Assembly: GCA_965601955.1 (NCBI GenBank)
Contig: OZ271855.1
Span: 744,001 to 808,000 of the forward strand
Source of the DNA: RHLJ01 sp965601955
GTDB lineage: Bacteria > Bacteroidota > Rhodothermia > Balneolales > Balneolaceae
Length of the DNA stretch: 64,000 nt
Direction: 5' to 3'
Under the pieces are notes generated by a model that was given only the letters and a program-made list of their open reading frames with translations, ran no database searches and had not been told where the DNA came from. Below, piece after piece: positions 8,001 through 15,795 of the stretch. Both the position numbers and the translations under genes were made by a program. Within the stretch, counting starts at the first letter, position 1; each line of letters begins with the position of its first letter.

Positions 8001-10936
8001 TCTATTTGTAATGGATTACCATATACATCTGCTTTAATCACATCAAATACTTCCAATTCTGAACCATTGGGGATGCTCGGTGCAGTTCCTGTTCCAGTAG
8101 TATCCCAAACCAATTGCTTATCAACAAGCCATTTTCCTGTTGCTCCGGAAATCCCGGAACTCCAGATCGTCCAGGTTTTAGATACATCATTTCCAGAACC
8201 ATCCTCAATCGTTTCGGAATAAATTTGAGTGAGCATATTAGCATCAGCCATCAAGCTATTCCCACTCTGGGTATGAGCATACTCATAGTTAGTAACTCGT
8301 TCTTCTGAGCTGAGAGAGTTTTTTTCTACTTTCTTTGTTACCTGTTTATGGGTACTGTTCTCATAATAGTAGTTTTCTCTTGCCACATAACTTGTTTGGG
8401 AAGACTGATCATATACGTTTGTGACTTTTGAACCCAGCTTTTTCCATGTTTTTGGTATGGCATAATAGGCTCCGGTTTGATATCCGATTTCATCTTTTAC
8501 TAACTCGGGTGAGCCATCATCGTATTTAAAAAACTGGGATAGATTTCTAAGTTTTAACCCCCTGTAACTATATAATGGATTCCCCTGTGCATCAGATTCA
8601 TTGTATGAATTCGAGTAACTGTAATTGTTCTGAACTTTAGTTACCGATTTATTGGTAGAAGAAAAATCTTCTTCTGAGAGTAAATCTCCCCGGTAAAATT
8701 CATTGTTTGAGTAAGGCCCAAGAGGAAACACTTCCGGAGGAGCATCGGTACTGGAACTATATGTATACCACTTATAACTATTCCCTTCTGCGCTTTCACG
8801 TGTCTCTTTAACTTCGGTATAGGCTACAGTTGACCCGGAGCCCAAGGGTGCGAGTGAAGCCGATGAAATAAAAGTTAAATCAAGAGTTCCGTCATAATAA
8901 TGATTGAGTATCGGCCTGGCAAAATAACCGCTCGAAGTAGTGGCATCTCCTTCTATATGATATTTGAAAGAGGTTATTACGTCATTAGTTGAAGATATTC
9001 CGTCGTGATCGGTAATTTTTAACAACCTCCCGCCGCCTACAGTTCTTTCATAGTTGGAAGCAGGAATAAAGTTTTCTTCACTCCAATCTAAATCAACTCC
9101 TAACTCACAGAGAGTGTTCCCTCTTGAAATGACAATCCTGTAACTGCCATTTCCCAGGTTAAACACATTAGGCCCATTTATAATGGTTGTGATGTAATTG
9201 CCTGTAGAGGTTTCCAGTTCAATTGAAGCATCTACACAGTTAAGATTATAATCATCCCATATCGCTTGACAGGGGCCACTCTGTGGATCTTCGGCACATA
9301 CTTCCGGGAGTGCGGGAGATTCTACATCACCAACTGCACTTATAAGCACCGGAGTTTGGTTACTGGAGACTGTGAAGTTAAAGTACTTGGTTGTTTCGGT
9401 ATCCGTATCGGTGAGTGCTGCATTAAGTGATTCCTGAGTAGTAGTCACAGTAGAAGGCACCAGTTGATTTATTGTGTTGGCTTCATACTCAAAGGTAGTT
9501 GTGCCTCCCGTAGGGTAGGTAATGGTCTCAAGCATCCCTTTTTTAGCACAATTCCAATCCGGATCTCGATCGTCACCACTCCATATTACTATGCCAGCTT
9601 CTTCAATTTGAGGAATAACTGTGGTCCCGGCGTTCGATGTTTCACAGTTGTGGTAGCCCCAGTAATCAATTTCTTCAGAGTTTAAAGGCACATACCCTGC
9701 TGTTCCAGTTGTGTAGGTGAATTTCCAGCCAGGAATTTCTTCATTATTTCTCCCGAATTGAGAAATGTCTTTTAATTTTAGTCTTGTTACGTCTCCAGTA
9801 ACAGCCCCTACCTTTAAATAGTCATAGCTAAAGACGAACTTTTTTACGGTTACACCATCTACTTTATAAACTAGTTCATTAAGCTGCCCTTCCTTGTCAA
9901 AATCACTCCTTGTACTGTTTAATCCAGCTGTAGCAGTAAACTCTACTTTTTGATGTGCAAATTTAATATTTGCCAGGTCTTCAGTCTGGATAAAAGACAA
10001 CAGCTTAAAATCGTGTCTATCTTCAGTTCTTATCTGAGAACCTTGCTTTTTTATACTGGTATCTCCAAAAATACGCTCTTCTGTTGGTAGTCGGTCATGA
10101 TAGTTTCCTGTATGATTATTATAATGAAAGGTGACTTTTCTACTTGAATTAGGAGAGGTAATGCTTGATAAGTACCAGGATGTATTATACTCGGGGTCGT
10201 CAGGTAAAAACTCATTATTGCTTCCGTACAAGTCTTCATACTCTGCATGCGATTTTGTGGTTTCAGTATCCGCAAAATGATACCTGAACCCGGAAGGGTC
10301 TGTTATGGTAAACGTGGTGATTTCATGAGCCGATACGTTATAAGTAATTTTTAGGGGCACCTCATCTAACAGCTTAATAGAAATATTATCCGATTGGTCT
10401 ACATAAAAAATGAAGCGCCCACTGTACCCCTGGAAATTGAAAAAGAACAAGTCATGTTCTAAATCAATATGCCCGTCATAAACCTTTTTGGCTGAATCAG
10501 CATGCATGGTTTTGTTGTCCCAGTCAACGAACTGATTGTCATAGAGCCTCTTCCCCGTATGAAAGAATCCATAATCCTGTTTTTCATCATAAAGCCCCCG
10601 AACAGTCCTTGTTATTACTCCTCCAGCTTGTAAGTTCCACCCATGCCCAACCCAACTTGGTATCTCTTCTACCTTGAAGCCGGAGTTATTATTCTGAAGT
10701 ATAATTGGCACTTCAATATCTCCATGGGTAAGGGTAACTAAAGGTATGGATGCATTTGCCTTTCCTGTATAAAGGTTGGCAGGCGTTGCTGCATATTTTC
10801 CTAATGAAGCTGCAGTTGGAGATTGAATTCCAATATCATACCCCGTTTGTGCATTTAAGATCTGAGTAGCTAAAGATAGAGTTATAGCGAGTGCGCAAAC
10901 ACCCAATGATTTGATTAGAGAAGAATGATTGTTCAT
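5018..10936 (-). CDS. YD-repeat (Rhs shell) protein without core or toxin
   Basis: A secreted protein of 1972 residues with a signal peptide (about 1-29, ending LNAQ). The N-terminal half resembles the conserved N-terminal region of Bacteroidota RHS-repeat proteins (NLYTGKANASIPL..., GHGWNLQAGGVITR). A LamG-like jelly-roll of about 185 residues is inserted near 1015-1200. Many YD-type repeats follow (LGRLHKTYNANGDL, YDLRGNLARVEDPRG, YDELGRLEKV). It stops at YIRDATGQTVAAYDGSNNL, exactly where a normal Rhs protein would enter its core, and that core is supplied by the gene at 1864-3255. The shell would encapsulate or present the toxin. It is the first gene of a four-gene minus-strand operon. 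Confidence 0.85.
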   Translation of the reverse strand: MNNHSSLIKSLGVCALAITLSLATQILNAQTGYDIGIQSPTAASLGKYAATPANLYTGKANASIPLVTLTHGDIEVPIILQNNNSGFKVEEIPSWVGHGWNLQAGGVITRTVRGLYDEKQDYGFFHTGKRLYDNQFVDWDNKTMHADSAKKVYDGHIDLEHDLFFFNFQGYSGRFIFYVDQSDNISIKLLDEVPLKITYNVSAHEITTFTITDPSGFRYHFADTETTKSHAEYEDLYGSNNEFLPDDPEYNTSWYLSSITSPNSSRKVTFHYNNHTGNYHDRLPTEERIFGDTSIKKQGSQIRTEDRHDFKLLSFIQTEDLANIKFAHQKVEFTATAGLNSTRSDFDKEGQLNELVYKVDGVTVKKFVFSYDYLKVGAVTGDVTRLKLKDISQFGRNNEEIPGWKFTYTTGTAGYVPLNSEEIDYWGYHNCETSNAGTTVIPQIEEAGIVIWSGDDRDPDWNCAKKGMLETITYPTGGTTTFEYEANTINQLVPSTVTTTQESLNAALTDTDTETTKYFNFTVSSNQTPVLISAVGDVESPALPEVCAEDPQSGPCQAIWDDYNLNCVDASIELETSTGNYITTIINGPNVFNLGNGSYRIVISRGNTLCELGVDLDWSEENFIPASNYERTVGGGRLLKITDHDGISSTNDVITSFKYHIEGDATTSSGYFARPILNHYYDGTLDLTFISSASLAPLGSGSTVAYTEVKETRESAEGNSYKWYTYSSSTDAPPEVFPLGPYSNNEFYRGDLLSEEDFSSTNKSVTKVQNNYSYSNSYNESDAQGNPLYSYRGLKLRNLSQFFKYDDGSPELVKDEIGYQTGAYYAIPKTWKKLGSKVTNVYDQSSQTSYVARENYYYENSTHKQVTKKVEKNSLSSEERVTNYEYAHTQSGNSLMADANMLTQIYSETIEDGSGNDVSKTWTIWSSGISGATGKWLVDKQLVWDTTGTGTAPSIPNGSELEVFDVIKADVYGNPLQIDFPNNSSTAYQWTDDGLYPVGIFNNASDGEVYAYSFAYEDDLGDWVFKDREATGGTIIDVVDDKLRVSDTGAIAGERDRIVYSHPTELSGTVVWELDIEVADSDNWGLLIASGGSAWNDWSTGGNEAAAWASIKNEDFFYYDRDLSGFVEAKSNLTIGQTYSLKIVMNSTTDEVDYYIDGELIAEGITYAKPTGSSGIQKLMIGNYGHTTLGDSWYVDNIRFYPLGTLAQNQELNSEYLSSNSIKSTAGNTSRFTYDNLGRLHKTYNANGDLVSTNDYYYSLDSNTDYTTTDPNYVETLTHYPGGDVKSVSYADGLGREIQSQSRGSSTVLATETLYNDRGLPKVVSRPIERTTTQLPGFYSNGLLSGGQGFTAGNQIDPAAPVHAYFAPIVLNDDEDYAYSQTQYEDTPLARVEKATLPGTTFKMGSGNEIVTDYGLNTSESFTINGKTWSANSLHKTISRDPEGNETIAYTDGWGQTIASGVNMNPTLDDALDDTDDLITKYEYDLRGNLARVEDPRGLVTTYTYNTLNQLTQKQLPDQTHPHTYRYDDKGRLRFHRDPNLDAASDYYYYTKYDELDRPVEVGISTLTADFDDRTDINNQSFPSTGNTVYITYYYDGENSYSGYVSNNATGRLTRVTYNDLNSAYSGGTQYSYNELGLIEWIVQVPPIPTSSYNRKIEYSYDELGRMTRMFFNPPGTGEDHYTWYYYDELGRLEKVTSYGSNAESSALTEAEYTYFADGQVKQLKLGGGAQIMDYEYTVQGWLDEINNGAASGTDIFGMSLSYTNNGNIAQQDWVQSAFSTSTASYYYDYDNANRLTEACYETISCTSNGDYDVTYEYDKNGNLDYINRNGAGAEPDLEFTAHLTSGTNKVNYYSVDGISGATSAQTKYFDYDANGNVTKNEVQGIASDDVGITAASYDWRNLPLSASANGSTITYAYDADGNRVKKTVSGGATIWYIRDATGQTVAAYDGSNNLLFLNIIAGGQIIGQIEN

Positions 10937-11466
10937 GTTATCCCAGTTGCGTTTTTATTGACAGTTCCTTCAAAGAAGCAGGCTGCGATAGTACAACTCT
11001 CTCAATGTTCACAGCCGTGTACAACTTCATGAAGCTTTATGAATAGTTGATGAAGAACAATGAGTTACGGGGTAACTATATTCGGGTTAGAATGAGCATT
11101 TAGCAGGTTAGTAGTTGAGGATGACGAGAGTATAAGTGCGCTTATGCACCGCGTGTTAAATAGAGCATTCATAGTGTTAGTCAACTTGACAGTTTTTGTT
11201 TTCTTGATTCTTAACCGGCCTTAAGGGGTTGTTTCAGTGTACACATCAGGCTGCATGTGTTATATCCCAGTACTAACTGACAGCGAAAATTGATAGCGAC
11301 TCTTTTATTCAATGTTCCTTGACCCATAAGCGATTGCTATTAAGGTGTTTAATATCTAAAGGAATTTCAAACAAATCCATGTTACCAAATTGTTAACAGT
11401 TTTTTTGGTGGTCTCTTCACCTAATCAATGGCCATCCCGATACGTCCTCTGATCCCCTGATCATTT

Positions 11467-11599
11467 AAGTCTTTGACTTGAATGAATAGGCTCAGGAAGT
11501 CTCTGACTTCCATTTCCAGTAATGCTCTTGCTTTTTACTTGGATGCAATGCAAGTCTAAGACTTGCTCAACTTTTTCTCTTAAGTCACAGACTTAAGAG
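11467..11599. repeat. REP-like cluster of four palindromes
   Basis: Four inverted repeats share the core AAGTC-N3-GACTT: 11467-11479, GGAAGTC-N3-GACTTCC at 11495-11511, GCAAGTC-N3-GACTTGC at 11550-11566, and CTCTTAAGTC-N3-GACTTAAGAG at 11577-11599. They form two pairs with 27-28 base spacing inside each pair. The right pair is nearly the same as the pair at 911-960. This looks like a small non-autonomous repeat family, possibly mobilised by a REP-associated tyrosine transposase; no such transposase is present in the window. Confidence 0.7.
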
Positions 11600-11707
11600 A
11601 TCATTGGGCAGACAGGTCCGGGATGACGACGCGGTGTACAGACTCTTCGGAGCTAGAAATCAGGGATGTAGCCCTTATCTCTCCTTTCCAATGAAACAAT
11701 GATTCCC

Positions 11708-11715
11708 TATCTTTG
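11708..11715 (+). promoter_or_regulatory. -7 promoter element of lacI
   Basis: TATCTTTG matches the Bacteroidota sigma-A -7 consensus TAnnTTTG and lies 32 bases before the lacI ATG. A clear -33 TTG is not visible; TTTCC about 20 bases upstream is the best candidate. The last bases overlap the operator-like palindrome at 11714-11731, which would place a bound repressor on the transcription start. Confidence 0.55.
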
Positions 11716-11731
11716 TGCAAAATTTGCTCAA
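11714..11731. promoter_or_regulatory. Candidate LacI operator upstream of lacI
   Basis: TGTGCAAAATTTGCTCAA is an imperfect palindrome with one perfect AATTTGCTCAA half. The same half-site occurs twice more, at 12751-12764 and 12779-12792, in front of xylB. The three suggest the consensus TTGAGCAAATTTGCTCAA. Overlap with the -7 element fits autoregulation by the product of the adjacent gene. Binding is inferred. Confidence 0.5.
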
Positions 11732-11747
11732 AAATATTTTAGGCTAA

Positions 11748-12746
11748 ATGAAGGTTACACTAAAAGATATTTCGGATGCCACGGGATTTTCGATCTCCAC
11801 GATTTCAAGAGCAGTCCGGGGAGAGGGAAGGATTTCTGAAGATAATAGAAAAAAAATCCTGGCAAGCGCCCATGACCTTGGATATCCGTTGCCTACGCAT
11901 GGCCGTGCTATTCCTAAAGATCAGCCGCCTTATATCGCACTTATTACCCAGTTCAGAGAAGGAGAGTTTTATTCCTCGTTTGCCTTAGGATTTATGCAGG
12001 CCGCTTATAATAAAAAAGTAACCCTAAGTGTATTCGGGGTTGATGAGAATATTTATGGAGTGCCATCCTTAATTGAACATCTCAGGGCATTTGGCTTTTC
12101 CGGTGCAGTGATTTTTGCTCCTGAAATGAAGGAAGACGACTACAGCCAAATCCTATATTCTACTCCAAGAGATTTCCCCATTATTTCCTGCTCCAATATC
12201 GACAGCTCGGTGCTGGATACGGTTACTTTCGATGCCTATCAGGGTGCTACACTGGTTGCAAAGCATTTCCATAATCGGGGATATAAAAAACTTGGAATCA
12301 TTGAAGGCCCCGCTGAAATGCCTGAGTCCAGGTTCAGGTCCAATGGTTTTAATGATTATGCCACGCATGTGGTTGAAGAGGAAATGGTGTGGAGTTTTAG
12401 AGGGGATTATACCCTCGAATCCGGTAAAGAAGCTTTCGATGCCTTTCATGCAGCCAAGATAAAACCAGAAGCTATTTTCGCTACCAATGATGCTATGGCT
12501 GTTGGCTTTATGGAAGCAGCCAGCAAGTTCGGGTATCAATTTCCTGATGATGTAGCTATTGCCGGGTATGACAACCTTCCAATCTGTGAGAACCACTATC
12601 CAAAGATCACTTCGGTAGATACCGACTATAGACGGTTAGGAGAAAATACCCTCGAAAACCTGCTTTCCAGAATAGGCAAGGATGATGAGCACCAGGGAAT
12701 CGTGAGTATGGTGCCGGTCAGTTTAAAGATCAGAGAGTCCAGTTGA
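11748..12746 (+). CDS. LacI/GalR-family transcriptional regulator of the xylan/xylose cluster
   Basis: The protein has 332 residues, the usual family length. Residues 1-50 are the LacI-type helix-turn-helix (LKDISDATGFSISTISRAVR, then RKKILASAHDLGYP). Residues about 60-332 form a periplasmic-binding-protein-like sensor domain with typical motifs (ALGFMQAA, AIFATNDAMAVGFMEAA, DVAIAGYDNLPIC). It lies directly upstream of xylB-xylA and the xylanase genes and reads in the same direction, so it probably represses them and responds to xylose or a xylo-oligosaccharide. The effector is not determinable from sequence. Matching palindromes at its own promoter and between it and xylB support autoregulation and control of the cluster. 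Confidence 0.88.
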   Translation: MKVTLKDISDATGFSISTISRAVRGEGRISEDNRKKILASAHDLGYPLPTHGRAIPKDQPPYIALITQFREGEFYSSFALGFMQAAYNKKVTLSVFGVDENIYGVPSLIEHLRAFGFSGAVIFAPEMKEDDYSQILYSTPRDFPIISCSNIDSSVLDTVTFDAYQGATLVAKHFHNRGYKKLGIIEGPAEMPESRFRSNGFNDYATHVVEEEMVWSFRGDYTLESGKEAFDAFHAAKIKPEAIFATNDAMAVGFMEAASKFGYQFPDDVAIAGYDNLPICENHYPKITSVDTDYRRLGENTLENLLSRIGKDDEHQGIVSMVPVSLKIRESS

Positions 12747-12750
12747 GAGG

Positions 12751-12792
12751 TTGAGCAAATTTTTACTCTGAAAAAAGCAAAAATTTGCTCAA
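12751..12792. promoter_or_regulatory. Perfect 14-bp inverted repeat: two operator half-sites or lacI terminator
   Basis: The arms TTGAGCAAATTTTT (12751-12764) and AAAAATTTGCTCAA (12779-12792) are exact reverse complements with a 14-base spacer, starting 4 bases after the lacI stop. Each arm repeats the half-site seen upstream of lacI. It could be a double operator controlling xylB, a hairpin ending the lacI transcript, or both. The AT-rich stem and the related site at 11714 favour the operator reading. Confidence 0.55.
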
Positions 12793-12873
12793 AACTATTT
12801 CTTTTTTCTCCCTATTTAAATATTATCTATTCCGCCTAGCAATCGGGAAGCTGTACTGTTTTGGCTGAGTGCG

Positions 12874-12883
12874 TGTTAGCGCT
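12874..12883. promoter_or_regulatory. Possible xyl-box half-site (TGTTAGCGCT)
   Basis: TGTTAGCGCT, 56 bases before the xylB start, equals one half and the centre of the TGTTAGCGCTAACA-type operators bound by many LacI-family sugar regulators. The other half (GTGT) does not match. It is a weaker candidate than the AT-rich palindromes nearby. Confidence 0.3.
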
Positions 12884-12938
12884 GTGTTCATTCAAAAAAG
12901 TACATCTAATGAGGAGTCTTTAAGCACATATTACATTT

Positions 12939-14429
12939 ATGTATTTAGGAATAGATTTAGGAAGCTCATCTATAAAATTATCATTATTTGATGCCGGGAC
13001 CGGTTCGGTCACCTATTCCCTTTCTTATCCAAAAGAAGAACTGAAAATCGATGCCCCGCAATTTGGATGGGCGGAGCAAGATCCGGAAGGCTGGTGGGAT
13101 AATTTTCTTAAAGGCTACGCCATTTTGATAAAGGAATCAGGAATAAATCCTAAGGCCATTAAGTCCATTGGCATCTCCTACCAGATGCATGGACTCGTGT
13201 TAGTAGATAAAAACCTCGAGGTGCTCAGAGCTTCCATTATTTGGTGCGATAGCCGCGCGGTGGAGGTAGGAAACAAGGCTTTTAACTCTTTGGGAGGAGA
13301 ATTTTGCTTGCCCCATCTGTTGAATTCGCCCGGGAATTTCACGGCTTCCAAGCTGGCCTGGGTAAAGCAAAACGAACCGGAAATTTATGCCAAAGCCTAT
13401 AAGTTTATGCTTCCGGGTGATTTTATAGCGATGAAGCTTTCCGGAGAAGTGACTACCACCAATACCGGGTTATCGGAAGGGATATTCTGGGATTTCCAAC
13501 ATCGATCTATTAGCAAGGAACTTCTTAATGAGTACGGGATTTCCGAAGAGCTTATCCCGGAGGTAGTGCCAGCTATTGGGGAACAGGTTTCCGTTAGCAG
13601 CGAGGTTGCAGATCGGCTAGGTTTGTCGGAAGGAGTGCATATCTCCTATCGCGGAGGGGATCAGCCTAATAATGCATTTTCGCTAAATGTGCTGAATCCT
13701 GGCGAAACGGCGTCAACAGCAGGTACTTCGGGAGTGATTTATGCGGTAACGGATAAAAATGCCTACGACGAAAAATCCCGCATTAACACGTTTCTACATG
13801 TGAATGATACCAAAGAAGCACCAAGGAACGGGGTGCTCATCTGTATTAATGGAACCGGGATTCTGTACAACTGGCTTCGAAGGGTTCTCAACACTGGCAA
13901 TGGAAATATTGATTATATCCACATGAACGATATGGTGGATTCGGTGAAGCCTGGTTCGGAGGGGCTGGCCTGCCTTCCATTTGGTAATGGAGCAGAGCGC
14001 ATTTTTGAAAACAGGATTGTGGGATCACATTTGCTCAACATGGATTTCAACCGTCATCAAACCAGTCATATTCTTCGGGCTTCAGTAGAAGGAATTGTGT
14101 ACGCACTAAACCTGGGATTTGAGATGCTGGAGAATTTAGGAATCGAACAAAACCGAATTCGGGCAGGACACGCAAACCTGTTTTTGAGCAAATCATTTAG
14201 GGAAATCTTTGTGAACGTTACAGGTATTCCCCTGGAGCTTTACAACACCGATGGAGCAGCAGGTGCAGCAAGAGGAGCGGCGTTAGGTTCTGGCTTCTAC
14301 GCTACTCCCGAAGAGGCATTTTCTACCCTTGAACGAATAGCGGTGATTGACCCGGACCCGGAATTAGTTCAAAACTACAAACAGCTTTTTGAGGGCTGGA
14401 AGCAGGAAATAGAAAAACACTCATTTTAA
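12939..14429 (+). CDS. xylB: Xylulokinase
   Basis: This FGGY-family carbohydrate kinase of 496 residues phosphorylates D-xylulose to xylulose 5-phosphate with ATP in the cytoplasm. The first ATPase motif YLGIDLGSSSIKLSLFD is at residues 2-18, the substrate-side YQMHGLVLVDKN at about 85-95, the catalytic-Asp region YRGGDQPNNAFS near 240, and the second nucleotide motif GAAGAARGAALGSG near 440. It is followed 36 bases later by xylose isomerase, which supplies its substrate. This pairing distinguishes it from gluconate or glycerol kinases of the same family. A 192-base leader with candidate operators separates it from lacI. Confidence 0.92.
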   Translation: MYLGIDLGSSSIKLSLFDAGTGSVTYSLSYPKEELKIDAPQFGWAEQDPEGWWDNFLKGYAILIKESGINPKAIKSIGISYQMHGLVLVDKNLEVLRASIIWCDSRAVEVGNKAFNSLGGEFCLPHLLNSPGNFTASKLAWVKQNEPEIYAKAYKFMLPGDFIAMKLSGEVTTTNTGLSEGIFWDFQHRSISKELLNEYGISEELIPEVVPAIGEQVSVSSEVADRLGLSEGVHISYRGGDQPNNAFSLNVLNPGETASTAGTSGVIYAVTDKNAYDEKSRINTFLHVNDTKEAPRNGVLICINGTGILYNWLRRVLNTGNGNIDYIHMNDMVDSVKPGSEGLACLPFGNGAERIFENRIVGSHLLNMDFNRHQTSHILRASVEGIVYALNLGFEMLENLGIEQNRIRAGHANLFLSKSFREIFVNVTGIPLELYNTDGAAGAARGAALGSGFYATPEEAFSTLERIAVIDPDPELVQNYKQLFEGWKQEIEKHSF

Positions 14430-14465
14430 TATTCAACAAAGGAAAACTCCTACAAATAACCTGAT

Positions 14466-15794
14466 ATGAAACCACTGATTGGAAACAAAGAATATTTCAA
14501 AGGGATTGATAAAATCCAGTTCGAAGGCAAAGAATCTGATAATCCGTTGGCATTTAAATACTATGATGAGAACAAAGTAGTAGCCGGCAAAACTATGAAA
14601 GAGCATTTCAAATTTGCAGTGGCGTACTGGCATACGCTTACAGGCACAGGGGGTGATCCTTTTGGGCCCGGGACTAAAGAGTTTCCATGGGCTACCAGTA
14701 CTGATCCTTTTCAAAATGCCAAAGATAAAATGGATGCGGCTTTTGAGTTTATCACCAAACTTGGGGTTCCCTACTATTGTTTCCATGATTTTGATCTGAT
14801 TGCTGAAGGGGATACGATCGCTGAGTCGGAAAAAAGGCTGGATTTCATAACTGATTATGCCAAAGAAAAGCAGGACGCATCAGGAGTAAAGCTTCTTTGG
14901 GGAACTGCAAATTGCTTTAGTCACCCACGGTATATGAATGGGGCGGCCACTAACCCTGATTTTAATGTGGTTGCATTTGCAGGTGCTCAAATCAAGAATG
15001 CACTGGATGCAACTATCAAATTGGGTGGCGAAAATTATGTGTTTTGGGGAGGGAGAGAGGGATATATGTCTCTGTTGAATACCGATATGGGACGAGAATT
15101 GGATCATTTTGCTCAATTCCTTCACATGGCTAAAGACTATGCACGTAGTCAGGGCTTCACAGGTACCTTCTTTATCGAGCCGAAGCCTATGGAGCCTTCT
15201 AAGCATCAATATGATTTCGATTCTGCCACGGTGCTCGGCTTCCTCACCAAGTATGAATTGCTGGACGATTTCAAGCTGAATATTGAAGTAAACCATGCTA
15301 CGCTTGCGCTACATACTTTTGAACATGAACTGCAGGTAGCAGCAGATAATAATCTGCTTGGAAGTATTGACGCCAATCGGGGGGATTACCAAAATGGATG
15401 GGATACCGATCAGTTTCCGGTAGATGTATTTGAAATTACCCAGGCCATGCTGGTCATTCTTCAGGCTGGAGGTTTGCAGGGAGGAGGGATCAATTTTGAT
15501 GCAAAGACCAGGAGAAATTCGACGGATTTAGTAGACCTGTTCCATGCCCACATCGGTGGTATGGATGTATTTGCACGTTCTCTTATTGCTGCAGATGCCA
15601 TCCTAACTAAATCGGCGTATAAAGAGCTTAGAAAAGAACGATACAGCTCCTTCGATTCCGGATCAGGTAAAGATTTTGAAGATGGAAAACTTTCCCTTGA
15701 GGACCTGTATTCCCATGCCGTTTCGAACCCGAATATTGAGCAACGAAGTGGTAAGCAGGAGCTTTACGAAAACATCATCAATCAATTCGTTTAG
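14466..15794 (+). CDS. xylA: Xylose isomerase
   Basis: The protein has 442 residues, typical of class II xylose isomerases, which convert D-xylose to D-xylulose with two divalent metal ions. Visible signatures are the catalytic His region YCFHDFDLIAEG (about 105-115), the conserved WGGREGYMSLLNTDM (about 193-207), the metal-binding IEPKPMEPSKHQYDFD (about 236-251), EVNHATLALHTFEHELQ, and DANRGDYQNGWDTDQFP. It is encoded between xylB and the GH10 lipoprotein gene, which starts one base after its stop, so the genes are clearly cotranscribed. Confidence 0.95.
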   Translation: MKPLIGNKEYFKGIDKIQFEGKESDNPLAFKYYDENKVVAGKTMKEHFKFAVAYWHTLTGTGGDPFGPGTKEFPWATSTDPFQNAKDKMDAAFEFITKLGVPYYCFHDFDLIAEGDTIAESEKRLDFITDYAKEKQDASGVKLLWGTANCFSHPRYMNGAATNPDFNVVAFAGAQIKNALDATIKLGGENYVFWGGREGYMSLLNTDMGRELDHFAQFLHMAKDYARSQGFTGTFFIEPKPMEPSKHQYDFDSATVLGFLTKYELLDDFKLNIEVNHATLALHTFEHELQVAADNNLLGSIDANRGDYQNGWDTDQFPVDVFEITQAMLVILQAGGLQGGGINFDAKTRRNSTDLVDLFHAHIGGMDVFARSLIAADAILTKSAYKELRKERYSSFDSGSGKDFEDGKLSLEDLYSHAVSNPNIEQRSGKQELYENIINQFV

Positions 15795-15795
15795 A

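Larger units (their letters stand above)
10937..11747. other. Divergent intergenic region between the Rhs operon and lacI
   Basis: This 811-base gap shows no credible coding frame. Its left two thirds should contain the promoter of the Rhs operon, but I see no convincing TTG/TAnnTTTG pair on the minus strand. Its right part holds four REP-like palindromes (11467-11599) and, next to lacI, a TATCTTTG promoter element and an operator-like palindrome, each listed separately. Confidence 0.6.

Noticed and set aside
11467..11599. CRISPR-like array of short repeats
   Set aside because: The units are palindromes of differing arm sequence with only four copies, irregular spacing and no cas genes; a REP-type element fits better.
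12153..12596. 147-aa open frame antisense to lacI
   Set aside because: Shadow of a well-conserved LacI gene; no domain, no ribosome site and no neighbour to support it.
15676..15795. Extended start of the GH10 lipoprotein inside xylA
   Set aside because: The extra 40 residues are not a signal peptide and overlap xylA; ATG 15796 gives a proper lipoprotein signal.
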